From JAOPZW01 sp963806015 (lineage in GTDB: Bacteria; Actinomycetota; Thermoleophilia; Solirubrobacterales; Solirubrobacteraceae): a DNA stretch of 64,000 bases. The position numbers were made by a program, and so were the translations under genes. Under the pieces are notes generated by a model. It was not told the origin of the DNA and did not search any database. It saw only the letters and a list, made by a program, of their open reading frames with translations. Of the stretch, positions 1 to 7,862 are shown in pieces. Location of the stretch: assembly GCA_963806015.1 (NCBI GenBank), contig CAWDWM010000010.1, positions 124,001 to 188,000 of the forward strand. The letters are read 5' to 3'. The first letter of the stretch is position 1; every line of letters starts with the position of its first letter.

Positions 1-1
1 C

Positions 2-133
2 GGCGCGCTGTACGGCTTCCCCGAGGACTTCCTGATGGACGGTGTGACGCCGTTCCATCCGCTCGACGTCCTCGACGCCGCGCTGACCGCCTGGCGCGAT
101 CGCGCCTTCCAGCTCAACACCTGGACGGTGTAG
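2..133 (+). CDS. C-terminal fragment of an unidentified protein
   Basis: The window opens inside a reading frame that gives 43 residues and ends at TAG. The tail contains GVTPFHPLDVLDAALTAW and ends NTWTV. I do not recognise the family. The DVLDAALTAW helix is loosely reminiscent of the end of DUF429-type proteins, but that is weak. It lies 9 bases before the next gene on the same strand and is probably the upstream member of the same operon, so its identity matters for reading the nitrogen locus. The rest lies outside the window. Confidence 0.6.
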   Translation, partial: GALYGFPEDFLMDGVTPFHPLDVLDAALTAWRDRAFQLNTWTV

Positions 134-142
134 CGGCCGGCG

Positions 143-760
143 ATGCCTGCCGTACGCGAGGACGCCGTGGCGGCGTGGCGGCGCGCGGAGGCCCGCGTCT
201 ACCCGACGGTGATGGTCGACGCGGCCATCTACGAGCAGTACCTGACGATGGTGCGGGCGGTGGCCGACGAGCTGGCCGACGTCCGCACCGAAGACGAGCT
301 CGTGACCGCGTGGGAGGAGCGCCGCGAGCTCGCGAGCGCCGTGGTCGCCCGCCACGCACCGTCGCTGCGGGCGTTCATGGACCTCGAAGCGGTGCGCGAC
401 GCGGCCTTCTGCCATCGCCACCGCGACATCACGCGCTCGCGCGGCAAGGAGATCGCCCGCGAGCGCCTGGAGCAGGCGCGGCGCGAGCAGGCGCAGTGGG
501 TCGTGCTCTTCGACGACGTCACCCCGCTGGGCTCGCACTGCCTGGAGATGCACCTGCGCTCAGGACGGGCGCTGCACGCCTCCTGCCAGCGCGCCATCGA
601 CCGCCCGGCCACCTACTCGCTGGAGGTCGTCCAGCTCGATCCGGGCACGGGCACGTGGCTCTTGGACAAGCCGCCGCTCATGCCGGCCCAGACCTACCGC
701 ACGCCCGACGAGTGGGAGGCGCGCATCGCCCAGGCCCGGGCGACGTTCGGAAAGGACTGA
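143..760 (+). CDS. Uncharacterised protein of the nitrogen-type operon
   Basis: 205 residues from ATG. I do not recognise the family. The N-terminal half is helical and charged, with AWEERRELASAVVARHAPSL near residue 60 and a CHRHRDITRSRGKEIARER segment near 90. The C-terminal half looks more like beta structure (QWVVLFDDVTPLGSHCLEMHL near 130). There is no signal peptide or membrane segment, so it is probably cytosolic. Its stop codon shares one base with the start of the amidohydrolase, which makes translational coupling likely and suggests a role in the same pathway. A catalytic function cannot be assigned. Confidence 0.8.
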   Translation: MPAVREDAVAAWRRAEARVYPTVMVDAAIYEQYLTMVRAVADELADVRTEDELVTAWEERRELASAVVARHAPSLRAFMDLEAVRDAAFCHRHRDITRSRGKEIARERLEQARREQAQWVVLFDDVTPLGSHCLEMHLRSGRALHASCQRAIDRPATYSLEVVQLDPGTGTWLLDKPPLMPAQTYRTPDEWEARIAQARATFGKD

Positions 761-1626
761 TGATGGTCACGACCCACCCGCAGCGGATCATCGATGCCCA
801 CTGCCACATCGGCGAGATCCCGCCGTGGAAGTTCTACGACCTCGAGCACCCGGTCAAGCCGACGGTCTACGACTACCGATCGCCTGCGGAGTTCGTAAAG
901 AACCACATGGACGAGTTCAAGATCGAGCGCGCGCTCGCGATGTCCAACTACGGCGTCCCGATCCATGAGATCTCGTTCGATCTCAACGACGTGGTCATGG
1001 AGGCGGCGACGACCAACGACCGCATCCTGGCCGGCATCTGGGTCTCCTTCCTGCCGCGCAATGCCGAGATGACGCGCAAGGCGCTCAAGCTCGCCGGCGA
1101 GTCGCGCGTCGTGGCGTTGAAGACGACCTTCCTGCTCGGCGGCAACCCCGATCCCGGATCGTGGGACGAGGAGACCAAGGCGCTGGCCGACGAGTGCTTC
1201 GATGTCTGCGAGAAGCACGACCTGGTCTTCCACTTCCACACGAGCCCGGGCGGCAACTCGGACATCTCGAACTTCATCCCGCTCGTCGAGGCCTACGGCA
1301 AGCGCTGCAAGATCTACCTCGTGCATTTCGGTGGCGGGGTGTCGGGCCATATCCGCCTGGTGCCCAAGTTCCTGCAGTGGGTGCAGGACGGCTACAAGGT
1401 CTACACGGACACCTCGTGGGCCATCGGCTTCGGCGCGCGCTGGCTGCTGACCGAGATCGAGAACACGGGCGTCGGCGGCGACCGCGTCTTCTTCGGCTCC
1501 GACGAGCCGTGGTCGGACTTCGCCAGCGAGTACTGGAAGATCAACGGCATCCGCGGCATCTCCCAGGAGCTCAAGGAGCGCGTCTTCTGGCGCAACTACG
1601 AGGAGCTGTTCGCCGGCCGTGGCTGA
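760..1626 (+). CDS. Metal-dependent amidohydrolase (COG2159 type)
   Basis: 288 residues. The N-terminal DAHCHIGE around residue 12 is the HxH metal motif of the amidohydrolase superfamily. Further conserved positions of the TIM barrel are FHFHTSPG near 156, YLVHFGGG near 187 and FGSDEPW near 244. The length fits the COG2159 branch, which contains both hydrolases and non-oxidative decarboxylases, so the substrate is open. It starts at the first of two adjacent ATG codons and overlaps the previous gene by one base and the radical SAM gene by eight. The operon context suggests that it acts on an amide, ureide or carboxylate made or used by its neighbours; that is inference. Confidence 0.85.
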   Translation: MMVTTHPQRIIDAHCHIGEIPPWKFYDLEHPVKPTVYDYRSPAEFVKNHMDEFKIERALAMSNYGVPIHEISFDLNDVVMEAATTNDRILAGIWVSFLPRNAEMTRKALKLAGESRVVALKTTFLLGGNPDPGSWDEETKALADECFDVCEKHDLVFHFHTSPGGNSDISNFIPLVEAYGKRCKIYLVHFGGGVSGHIRLVPKFLQWVQDGYKVYTDTSWAIGFGARWLLTEIENTGVGGDRVFFGSDEPWSDFASEYWKINGIRGISQELKERVFWRNYEELFAGRG

Positions 1627-2767
1627 GCACGCGACCGTGCCGCTCGACGACCGCCGGCTCGTGGTCGAGCTGCAGTCGCTCGGCGTGCGCGTCGAGGACG
1701 AGACGGGCGCCGGCGTGCAGGGGCGCAGCGGCGGCGCCGGGCCCTCGGACGCCGGCTTCCTGTGGGTGCGCGGGCTGCCGCTGACGGTGCCGATGCACGC
1801 CGAGTACGCCCAGCACTCGCCCTACACGCTGCGCATCGGGGGGCGCGGCGCGCGCCTGGAGCGCGGCGGCGAGTACGTCGCGCCGGTCGTCGTCCCGCCG
1901 CGCCCGCGCATCTACGACATGCAGACGGCCGACGGCGTGCCCTACTGGAAGATCGCGCTGTTGCACCTGGACTCGATCGCCTCGACGGTCGTGCAGAAGT
2001 GCATCTACTGGGACACCCCGGAGCAGTGCGCCTTCTGCGGCATCGAGCTGACGCGCGGCGCGCAGACTGTGCCGGTGAAGACGCCCGCGATGCTGGCGGA
2101 GGTCTGCACGGCCGCCCGCGACCACGACGGCGCGGTCGACGTGACCCTCACCACCGGCTCGCTGAACCGCCGTGACCGCGGCGCGCTCTACATCAGCAAG
2201 TGCGCGACGGCGATCAAGGAGGCCTGCGGCCTGCCCGTCCAGGTCCAGTTCGAGCCGCCCGACGACCTGACGGTCCTCGACGAGGTCCACGCCGCCGGCG
2301 TGGACGCGGTCGGGATGCACCTGGAGACCTTCGACCCCGACGTCCTCGCGCGGGTGGCGCCGGGCAAGGCGCAGACCGGCATCGACGGCTACTTCCGGGC
2401 CTGGGAGCGGGCGGTCGAGGTCTTCGGGCGCGGGCGCGTGAGCACCTACGTGATCCTCGGCATGGGCGAGGACCGCGCCCTCACCGAGGAGGGCTGCCGG
2501 CGCGCGATCGCGATGGGCGTCTATCCCTTCGTGGTGCCGCTGCGCCCCGTCCCCGGCACCCTCATGGCCCACGCGTCGCCCCCGTCGCCCGACTACGTCG
2601 CCTCGATCTACCGCTCGGTGTCGGCGATGCTGGCGGATGCCGGCTTCGATCACGAGGACGCGGGCGCCGGGTGCGCGCGCTGCCAGGCGTGCTCGGGGCT
2701 GTCGGCGTGGGAGCGCGTCTTCGAGAAGGAGCGCTGGCGTGAGCTCGCCGGCCGTAGCGCCTCCTAA
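1619..2767 (+). CDS. Radical SAM protein, MSMEG_0568/NitD-like
   Basis: 382 residues, GTG start overlapping the amidohydrolase stop. The cluster-binding segment KCIYWDTPEQCAFCGIE near residues 126-142 has its cysteines spaced C-x8-C-x2-C rather than the usual C-x3-C-x2-C. As I recall the family, this wider spacing also occurs in the MSMEG_0568 radical SAM proteins of the Nit1C nitrilase cluster. A C-terminal cysteine group (GCARCQACSG, near 350) may hold a second cluster. It is expected to generate a 5'-deoxyadenosyl radical; the substrate is unknown. It is directly followed by a NitE-like GNAT, as in Nit1C operons. The family call is good; the reaction is unassigned. Confidence 0.87.
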   Translation: MAEHATVPLDDRRLVVELQSLGVRVEDETGAGVQGRSGGAGPSDAGFLWVRGLPLTVPMHAEYAQHSPYTLRIGGRGARLERGGEYVAPVVVPPRPRIYDMQTADGVPYWKIALLHLDSIASTVVQKCIYWDTPEQCAFCGIELTRGAQTVPVKTPAMLAEVCTAARDHDGAVDVTLTTGSLNRRDRGALYISKCATAIKEACGLPVQVQFEPPDDLTVLDEVHAAGVDAVGMHLETFDPDVLARVAPGKAQTGIDGYFRAWERAVEVFGRGRVSTYVILGMGEDRALTEEGCRRAIAMGVYPFVVPLRPVPGTLMAHASPPSPDYVASIYRSVSAMLADAGFDHEDAGAGCARCQACSGLSAWERVFEKERWRELAGRSAS

Positions 2768-3218
2768 GCCCGAGGTCCTCGTGCGGCTGTGCCGCAGCGC
2801 CCGCCAGCGCGCCGCGCACTTCGCGGTGCGCCGCGCGGTGTTCGTCGAGGAGCAGGAGATGTTCGCCGCCGACGACCGCGACGAGCGCGACGTCAGGATC
2901 ACGACGCTGCACGCGATCGGCGTCGCGGGCGGTCGCGCGGCGGGAGCCGTTCGCCTGTACCCGCTGCGCGACGGGGACTGGAAGGGCGATCGCCTGGCCG
3001 TCCTGCCCGAGGCGCGCAACGGCGCGCTCGGCGCGCGGCTCGTGCGCTTTGCCGTGGCGACCGCGGGCGCTCGCGGCGGCGAGCGGATGGTGGCGATGAT
3101 CCAGCTCCCCAACGTGGCGTTCTTCGAGTCGCTGGGCTGGAGTCGCGACGGCGCGACGATCGCCTTCCACGGCCGCCCGCACCAGCCCATGGCGATCGCC
3201 CTCAATCAGAGCGCGTGA
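2739..3218 (+). CDS. GNAT acetyltransferase, MSMEG_0567/NitE-like
   Basis: 159 residues. I chose the GTG start because AAGGAG lies seven bases upstream, inside the end of the radical SAM gene, giving a 29-base overlap. The N-terminal signature (RRAVFVEEQEMFAADDRDE, near residue 35) matches the nitrogen-starvation acetyltransferases found beside MSMEG_0568 radical SAM genes. The acetyl-CoA region with RLYPLRDG and LGARLVRFAV follows. The acceptor molecule is not known for the family. The 3' end overlaps the convergent AIR-synthase-like gene by 17 bases, so the two transcripts are antisense at their ends. Confidence 0.85.
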   Translation: MSSPAVAPPKPEVLVRLCRSARQRAAHFAVRRAVFVEEQEMFAADDRDERDVRITTLHAIGVAGGRAAGAVRLYPLRDGDWKGDRLAVLPEARNGALGARLVRFAVATAGARGGERMVAMIQLPNVAFFESLGWSRDGATIAFHGRPHQPMAIALNQSA

Positions 3219-4137
3219 GCGGCTCGGCGGCCAGGTCCCACACCTCCGCCGACTCCCCGCCGCCGGCCAGGCGCAGCACGCGCGAATCGTCGAACGTGCC
3301 GCACGGCACGCACGCGAGATCGCGCCGCGCGAAGGCGGCGCACGCGGCCTCGACGTGCTCGGGCGCGGCGGCCAGGATGAAGCCGAAGCTGGGGAAGGTC
3401 ACCAGCCAGCGCTCGAGCGCCACCCCGTCGGGGCGCGGCAGGCGGTCGACGTCCAGCGCGGCGCCGCAGCCGGCGAGCTCGATCAGCTGCAGCAGCGAGC
3501 CGGTCACGCCGGGCATGGAGACGTCGCGCGCGGCGTGGCACAGTCCGCGCTCGGCGACCTCCACGAGCGCCTCGCCGTCCTCGCGCAGCTTCGCCGGGTC
3601 GCGGTCCCGCAGCGAGGTGAAGATCGGCGGGTCCTCGCCGCGCGCCACCCCCTCCAGGCAGAAGGCGCCCAGCAGCACGTCGCCCGGGCGCGCGGCGCTC
3701 GCGCGCAGCGGCGTCGTGACGGTGCCCGTGCAGAAGGCCGACAGCGCCGCCGGCGCGCCCAGCGTGAGATGCCCGCCGACCACGGGGACGGCGAGCCGCT
3801 CGGCCGCCCACGCGAGCCCGTCGAGCACGCGCTCGGCGTGCGCGCGGTCGGGGCTGATCAGCGTGTCGACCAGCGCGAGCGGGCGCCCGCCCATGGCGCG
3901 CACGTCGGCCACGTTGGTGGCCACGGCGGCGGCGCCGGCCGCGAAGGGATCGGCCTGCAGCAGCGCCGGGGCGATGGCCTCGCCGCACAGCACGAGCCGG
4001 CTGTCGCCGTGCGCGACGACGGCCCCGTCGTCGCCGTCGAGGGCGAACGGCAGGCGATCGAGCAGCCGCAGCTCGCGCTTGGCCTGCAGGCCGGGCGCGG
4101 CGCGGACGACGGCGGCGAGATGAGCGAGATCGGCCAT
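3202..4137 (-). CDS. AIR-synthase-like ATP-binding protein, Sll0787/NitF-like
   Basis: 311 residues. The fold is that of PurM/ThiL/SelD/HypE enzymes, which use ATP to activate an amide or acid oxygen. The visible marks are the glycine- and aspartate-rich start, the DPFAAGAAAVATNVADVRAMGG segment split around residues 75-95, and GGHLTLG near 140. Of the Nit1C core, this is the third partner of the radical SAM and GNAT proteins, but here it is encoded on the opposite strand. Its ATG lies inside the 5' end of the DUF1116 gene, so their starts overlap head to head by 18 bases if that gene begins at 4120. Role: probably ATP-dependent activation of a pathway intermediate (inference). Confidence 0.82.
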   Translation of the reverse strand: MADLAHLAAVVRAAPGLQAKRELRLLDRLPFALDGDDGAVVAHGDSRLVLCGEAIAPALLQADPFAAGAAAVATNVADVRAMGGRPLALVDTLISPDRAHAERVLDGLAWAAERLAVPVVGGHLTLGAPAALSAFCTGTVTTPLRASAARPGDVLLGAFCLEGVARGEDPPIFTSLRDRDPAKLREDGEALVEVAERGLCHAARDVSMPGVTGSLLQLIELAGCGAALDVDRLPRPDGVALERWLVTFPSFGFILAAAPEHVEAACAAFARRDLACVPCGTFDDSRVLRLAGGGESAEVWDLAAEPLTRSD

Positions 4138-5538
4138 GACGCGAGCGCCAGCGTGCTGCAGCGCGTGCGCGCCGTCAACGTCGGGTTGTCCTCGTTCGCC
4201 GACGCGGTGCGCGTGCAGGGGGCCGACGTGGTCGACGTCGACTGGCGCCCGCCCGGGGACGGCGAGGCCGCGGTCGTGGCCTTGCTGGAGCGGGCCTGGG
4301 GCGCGCACGGCGAGCGCGTGGACGCCGCCAATGCGACGGCGCTGGGCGCGCTCGAAGGGGCGAGCCCGCACGCGCTGACCGTCGCCCCGGCCGGTCAGGT
4401 GATCGAGGGGTTCGAGGGCCGGACGCTGCTGCACGCGGGACCGCCGATCGACTGGGAGCGCGTGTGCGACCCGCAGCGCCGCGCGCTGGTCGCGGCCTGC
4501 CTGCTCGAGGGCTGGGCCGCCGATGCCTCCGAGGCGCAGGAACTCCTGGACATCGGCGAGGTGCGCCTGCGCTGCGGCAACGAGCGCGGTCACGTCGGGC
4601 CGATGACCGGCGTCTGCTCGCCCTCGATGCCGGTCTGGGTGGTGCAGGACGAGGGCACCGGCGCGCGCGCCTTCTCCACGCTCAACGAGGGGCCGGGGCG
4701 CACGCTGTGGTTCGGCGTGGGCGACGACGAGGCGATCGAGCGGGCACGCTTCCTGCGCGACCGCGCCGGGCCGCTGCTGGCGCGCCTGCTGGAGCGCACG
4801 GGGCCGATCGACGTCCTCGACCTCGCCGCCCAGGGGCTGCAGATGGGCGACGAGCTGCACATGCGCAGCCAGGCGACGACGAACCTGCTCTGGCGCCGGC
4901 TCCTGCCGGCCTTCGCGGCCGAGGGCGGGGAGGACGTCGCCGGCGTGCTCGCCGGCAACCACCTCTTCTTCCTGAACCTCGTCATGGCCGCGGCGAAGTG
5001 CGCGTCGCTGGCCGCGACCGGCACGCCCGGATCGTCGCTCGTGACGCTCATGTCGCGCAACGGGACCGACATGGGGCTGCAGGTCGCCGGGCTGCCGGGC
5101 CGGTGGTTCACGGCGTCCGCCGCGCCGGTCCAGGACGCGCTCCTGCGCGAGGGGTTCGGCCCCGACGAAGCGGCTCTGGACATCGGCGACTCGGCCGTGC
5201 TCGAGTGCGTCGGGCTGGGCGGGATGGCCGTGGCCGCGGCGCCGGCGGTCGCGGCCTTCTTCGGCGGCGGCGCGGCCGACGCGGCCGCGCGCTCACAGCT
5301 CATGGGCGAGATCTGCGCCGGGCGCTCGACGCGCTTCACGCTGCCGGCGCTCGATCACGCGGGCAGCCCGGTGGGGATCGACGCGCGGCTCGTGGTCGAG
5401 CTCGGGGTGGCGCCGCAGATCACCACCGGCGTCCTGCACGCGACGCAGGGCGCGGGCCAGATCGGCGCCGGCATCGCCCACCAGCCGCTCGAGCCGTTCC
5501 GCGACGCGCTGGCGGCGCTCGTCGAGGAGCTGGGGTGA
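4120..5538 (+). CDS. DUF1116 protein (AllG/YlbE/YahG family), putative carbamoyltransferase subunit
   Basis: 472 residues from ATG 4120; in-frame GTG codons at 4153 and 4165 are alternatives that would remove the overlap with the divergent gene. The segments VNVGLSSFADAV, VVDVDWRPP, RCGNERGHVGPMTG and SRNGTDMGLQV are typical of DUF1116, the family of E. coli YlbE (AllG). AllG works with AllF (FdrA) and AllH (YlbF) in oxamate carbamoyltransfer during allantoin use. A DUF2877 (AllH-type) gene follows with a 4-base overlap, as expected, but no FdrA gene is in view. Family assignment is strong; the exact substrate is inferred. Confidence 0.85.
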   Translation: MSEIGHDASASVLQRVRAVNVGLSSFADAVRVQGADVVDVDWRPPGDGEAAVVALLERAWGAHGERVDAANATALGALEGASPHALTVAPAGQVIEGFEGRTLLHAGPPIDWERVCDPQRRALVAACLLEGWAADASEAQELLDIGEVRLRCGNERGHVGPMTGVCSPSMPVWVVQDEGTGARAFSTLNEGPGRTLWFGVGDDEAIERARFLRDRAGPLLARLLERTGPIDVLDLAAQGLQMGDELHMRSQATTNLLWRRLLPAFAAEGGEDVAGVLAGNHLFFLNLVMAAAKCASLAATGTPGSSLVTLMSRNGTDMGLQVAGLPGRWFTASAAPVQDALLREGFGPDEAALDIGDSAVLECVGLGGMAVAAAPAVAAFFGGGAADAAARSQLMGEICAGRSTRFTLPALDHAGSPVGIDARLVVELGVAPQITTGVLHATQGAGQIGAGIAHQPLEPFRDALAALVEELG

Positions 5539-6272
5539 GCATCGCGGCGATCGCGGCGCCGGTCCACGCACGGCTGCCGTTATCGCCGCCGGCCTTCGCC
5601 GTCGGGCCGCTCGAGCTCGCCGGCGGCTTCGTGGCCCTGGTCACGGCGCCCGGCGTGCCGTGGCTGGCCAACGCGATTGCCCTGGGACCCGGCCCGACCG
5701 TCGTATGGGATCCGGTGGTGGCGCCGATCGGGGCGGGGCCGGCGCTCGCGGCCCGTGGGAGCGCGATCCTCCGCGCCCTGGGCGTGGCGCGTCCGGCCGC
5801 GGTCGCCGGCGCCCTGTCCGGCGATGCCACCCAGCCGCCGCGCGCCGCGGTCGCCGCGCTCTTCGCGGCGCTCGACTCCGGCGACGTCGCGGCCCGGCGC
5901 CGGGCGGCGCTGGCGCTGCTCGGACGCGGGCCCGGCCTGACGCCCGAGGGCGACGACCTGCTCGCGGGCGCGTGCATCACCGCCGCCGCGGTGGGGGACC
6001 CGCTGGCGCCGGCGCCCGGCGTGCGGACGCTGACGACGCCGCTGTCGGCGACGCTGCTCGAGCTCGCGGCGGCGGGGGCCGCGCCGAAGCCCGTCCACGC
6101 GCTGCTGGACCTCGGCGACGAGCGCTGGCGTGGCGCCCTGCGCGAGCTCGAAGGCCTCGGCGCCTCGAGCGGCCGCGCGATCGCGCTCGGCGTCGGCGCG
6201 GCCGCCGTGGTGCTCGGCGCACGGGCGGCGCGGAGCGTCCCGCCGCCCGCTGCGCGACACTTCGTCTCATGA
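5535..6272 (+). CDS. DUF2877 protein (AllH/YlbF family)
   Basis: 245 residues, GTG start overlapping the DUF1116 stop as GTGA. The signature GRGPGLTPEGDDLLAGA near residues 131-147 is the hallmark of DUF2877, the family of AllH, which is the partner of DUF1116 proteins in oxamate carbamoyltransferase. The N-terminal half (VWDPVVAPIG, near 58) is also typical. It is probably a soluble subunit of a complex with the upstream product. Translation is coupled at both ends: ATGA links it to the small membrane protein downstream. It is unlikely to be anything else; the carbamoyl chemistry is carried over from the E. coli system. Confidence 0.85.
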   Translation: MSIAAIAAPVHARLPLSPPAFAVGPLELAGGFVALVTAPGVPWLANAIALGPGPTVVWDPVVAPIGAGPALAARGSAILRALGVARPAAVAGALSGDATQPPRAAVAALFAALDSGDVAARRRAALALLGRGPGLTPEGDDLLAGACITAAAVGDPLAPAPGVRTLTTPLSATLLELAAAGAAPKPVHALLDLGDERWRGALRELEGLGASSGRAIALGVGAAAVVLGARAARSVPPPAARHFVS

Positions 6273-6487
6273 GCCATCCTGAACGACGACCGGGCGGCGG
6301 CCTCTCACGCCGCAAGCGCGAGCAGCGCGCCTACTATCTCGTGCTGGCCACGGGCGGCCTCGCGGTCGCAGCGGTCGTCGTGCTGATCCTGGCGATCGTC
6401 GGCATCGCGAGCTTCGGTCTCTTCATCCTGCTCGCGGTCCTCGCCGCCGTCGGGGGCTTCCTGCTCAGGCGCGCCGTCAGCCCGTAG
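6269..6487 (+). CDS. Small two-helix membrane protein
   Basis: 72 residues, ATG overlapping the previous stop by four bases. A basic N-terminus (RRKREQRAYYL) precedes two hydrophobic helices at about residues 25-47 and 49-65 with almost no loop between them, giving a hairpin-type membrane protein. I do not recognise a family. It is the last gene of the operon and is followed by the hairpin repeat. It may be a linked gene with an unrelated role. Confidence 0.7.
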   Translation: MSHPERRPGGGLSRRKREQRAYYLVLATGGLAVAAVVVLILAIVGIASFGLFILLAVLAAVGGFLLRRAVSP

Positions 6488-6586
6488 CCGTAGAGCTAGC
6501 TGTAAATCCCGAGGACGTTGTTCGGGTCGGGCCCGAGGTCGTTGCGCCGATTCGCAGCGCGCGGTCGCGCCGCGAGCGAGTGGCAG

Positions 6587-6635
6587 GCCAAGCGTCCCGA
6601 CTAAGGGTCGTCTGGCGACCTTAGACCGGGACGCT
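6587..6635. repeat. Hairpin repeat copy 1, between convergent genes
   Basis: A long dyad: GCGTCCCG (6592-6599) pairs with CGGGACGC (6627-6634), and inside it CTAA with one bulged G then GGTCG pairs with CGACC then TTAG around the loop TCTGG. A second copy in reverse orientation lies at 49890-49938. Both copies sit between convergent genes, so a bidirectional terminator or a REP-like element is likely. The repeat nature is seen directly; the function is inferred. Confidence 0.8.
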
Positions 6636-6752
6636 GACGCAGGATTCGCGTGGATTGCCCGCCACCGTCCTGCCCTGAGGTCACAGGACACTTCACCCCA
6701 ACACCCCTCCACCATCCGCCGCGCATCCCAGCAGGAACAACCTTCCTAGGAA

Positions 6753-7862
6753 CTACAGCTCGCCGTCGGGCACCGCGCCCGCGCGGATGCGCTCGAGCTG
6801 TGCCGGTGTGAAGGGCGCCGAGGCCAGCGCCGGGACCTCGTGGTAGGCCCGGAAGAGATGGGCGATGTAGTGCATCCGCTGCGTGAGCTCCGCCCAGTCC
6901 TCGGCCGCGCAGTCGTCCAGCGCGCCGGCGGCGGGCTCGAAGCGCGCGAGCAGCTCCTCGAGCTCGGCGTTGGTCGGCGTGCGCAGGGCCTCGGGGAACG
7001 GCGCGTCGAGGTTGCGCCCGAGCGCGAGCACGACGCCGGGCAGCGTCAGGACCATGAACGAGCGCGTGATGGCCACGCGGCTCAGCCGGGTGAGCCCGCG
7101 CTGGACGACGGCGCCGAGCAGACGGCGCACGAGATTGCCGCTGAGCCGGTCCCCGGTGGTCGCGGCCGCGTCGAGGGCCTCGCCGATCTCGGGTTGCAGC
7201 CGCGTCTGCTCGTGCAGGCCGATCTCGAGGTTGGCCAGCACGACGAGCTCGGCGCGCCGACTGGGGTCGGGCTCGGCGCGCTGCTGCTGGTAGCGGGCGA
7301 AGGCCTGGCGCAGGTAGCGCTGGCCCTCGGGCGGCTCGCCCGGCGCGAGCCCGTCCAGGAAGGCTGCGAACGCCGCCGAGTCGGGGCTCAGGTCGGCATC
7401 GCAGTCGTGCAGGTAGCGCGCGAACTGCAGGCCGATCTCGGCGAACACCTTGCGGTTGCCGCGCGCGACGGCGTCGCTGGCGAGCTCGAAGGCATCGAAA
7501 GGGGTGTGCAGGTCGGCCACCAGCCGGCCGAGAGGCGTGTCGCGCCGGAACAGGCCACGGCGGACGAGCGCGCGCCAGAACGCGTCGACCGGGTGCAGCA
7601 GCTCGGCGTCGCGGCCCAGCTCGTGCTCCAGGGCGCCCAGCAGATCCTCGCCGCGGATGGTGCGCCCAGCCTGCCGCGAGGCCCAGGTGGCGAACGTGCA
7701 CCAGTTCGAGCAGGGGTCGCCCCGGGCCGCCATCGCCGCGGCCAGGCTCGAGTAGCACGCGGTGATCTCCAGGTTGCGCAGCACCGGGTCGGCGATCGCC
7801 GCGATCCGCCGCACATCGTCGGGGGTCGGGAGATCAGTCGTCGGCCGCGATGCCGAGGGCAC
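6753..7862 (-). CDS. Uncharacterised protein linked to the TetR gene
   Basis: 369 residues. I chose GTG at 7862 because AGGAG lies seven bases upstream; this overlaps the TetR 3' end by 29 bases. A longer start at 7913 has no comparable ribosome site. I do not recognise the family. Visible segments are CSNWCTFATWASRQAG near residue 57, a helical middle (RYLRQAFARYQQQRAE), a hydrophobic stretch near 280 (MVLTLPGVVLALG), and an acidic C-terminal part. It is the third gene of an MFS-TetR transcription unit, so it may be co-regulated with the efflux pump. Function unknown. Confidence 0.75.
   Translation of the reverse strand: MPSASRPTTDLPTPDDVRRIAAIADPVLRNLEITACYSSLAAAMAARGDPCSNWCTFATWASRQAGRTIRGEDLLGALEHELGRDAELLHPVDAFWRALVRRGLFRRDTPLGRLVADLHTPFDAFELASDAVARGNRKVFAEIGLQFARYLHDCDADLSPDSAAFAAFLDGLAPGEPPEGQRYLRQAFARYQQQRAEPDPSRRAELVVLANLEIGLHEQTRLQPEIGEALDAAATTGDRLSGNLVRRLLGAVVQRGLTRLSRVAITRSFMVLTLPGVVLALGRNLDAPFPEALRTPTNAELEELLARFEPAAGALDDCAAEDWAELTQRMHYIAHLFRAYHEVPALASAPFTPAQLERIRAGAVPDGEL

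Noticed and set aside
1571..3205. A 544-residue minus-strand frame across the radical SAM and GNAT genes
   Set aside because: The plus-strand genes have clear family motifs; the antisense frame has only shadow-type composition.
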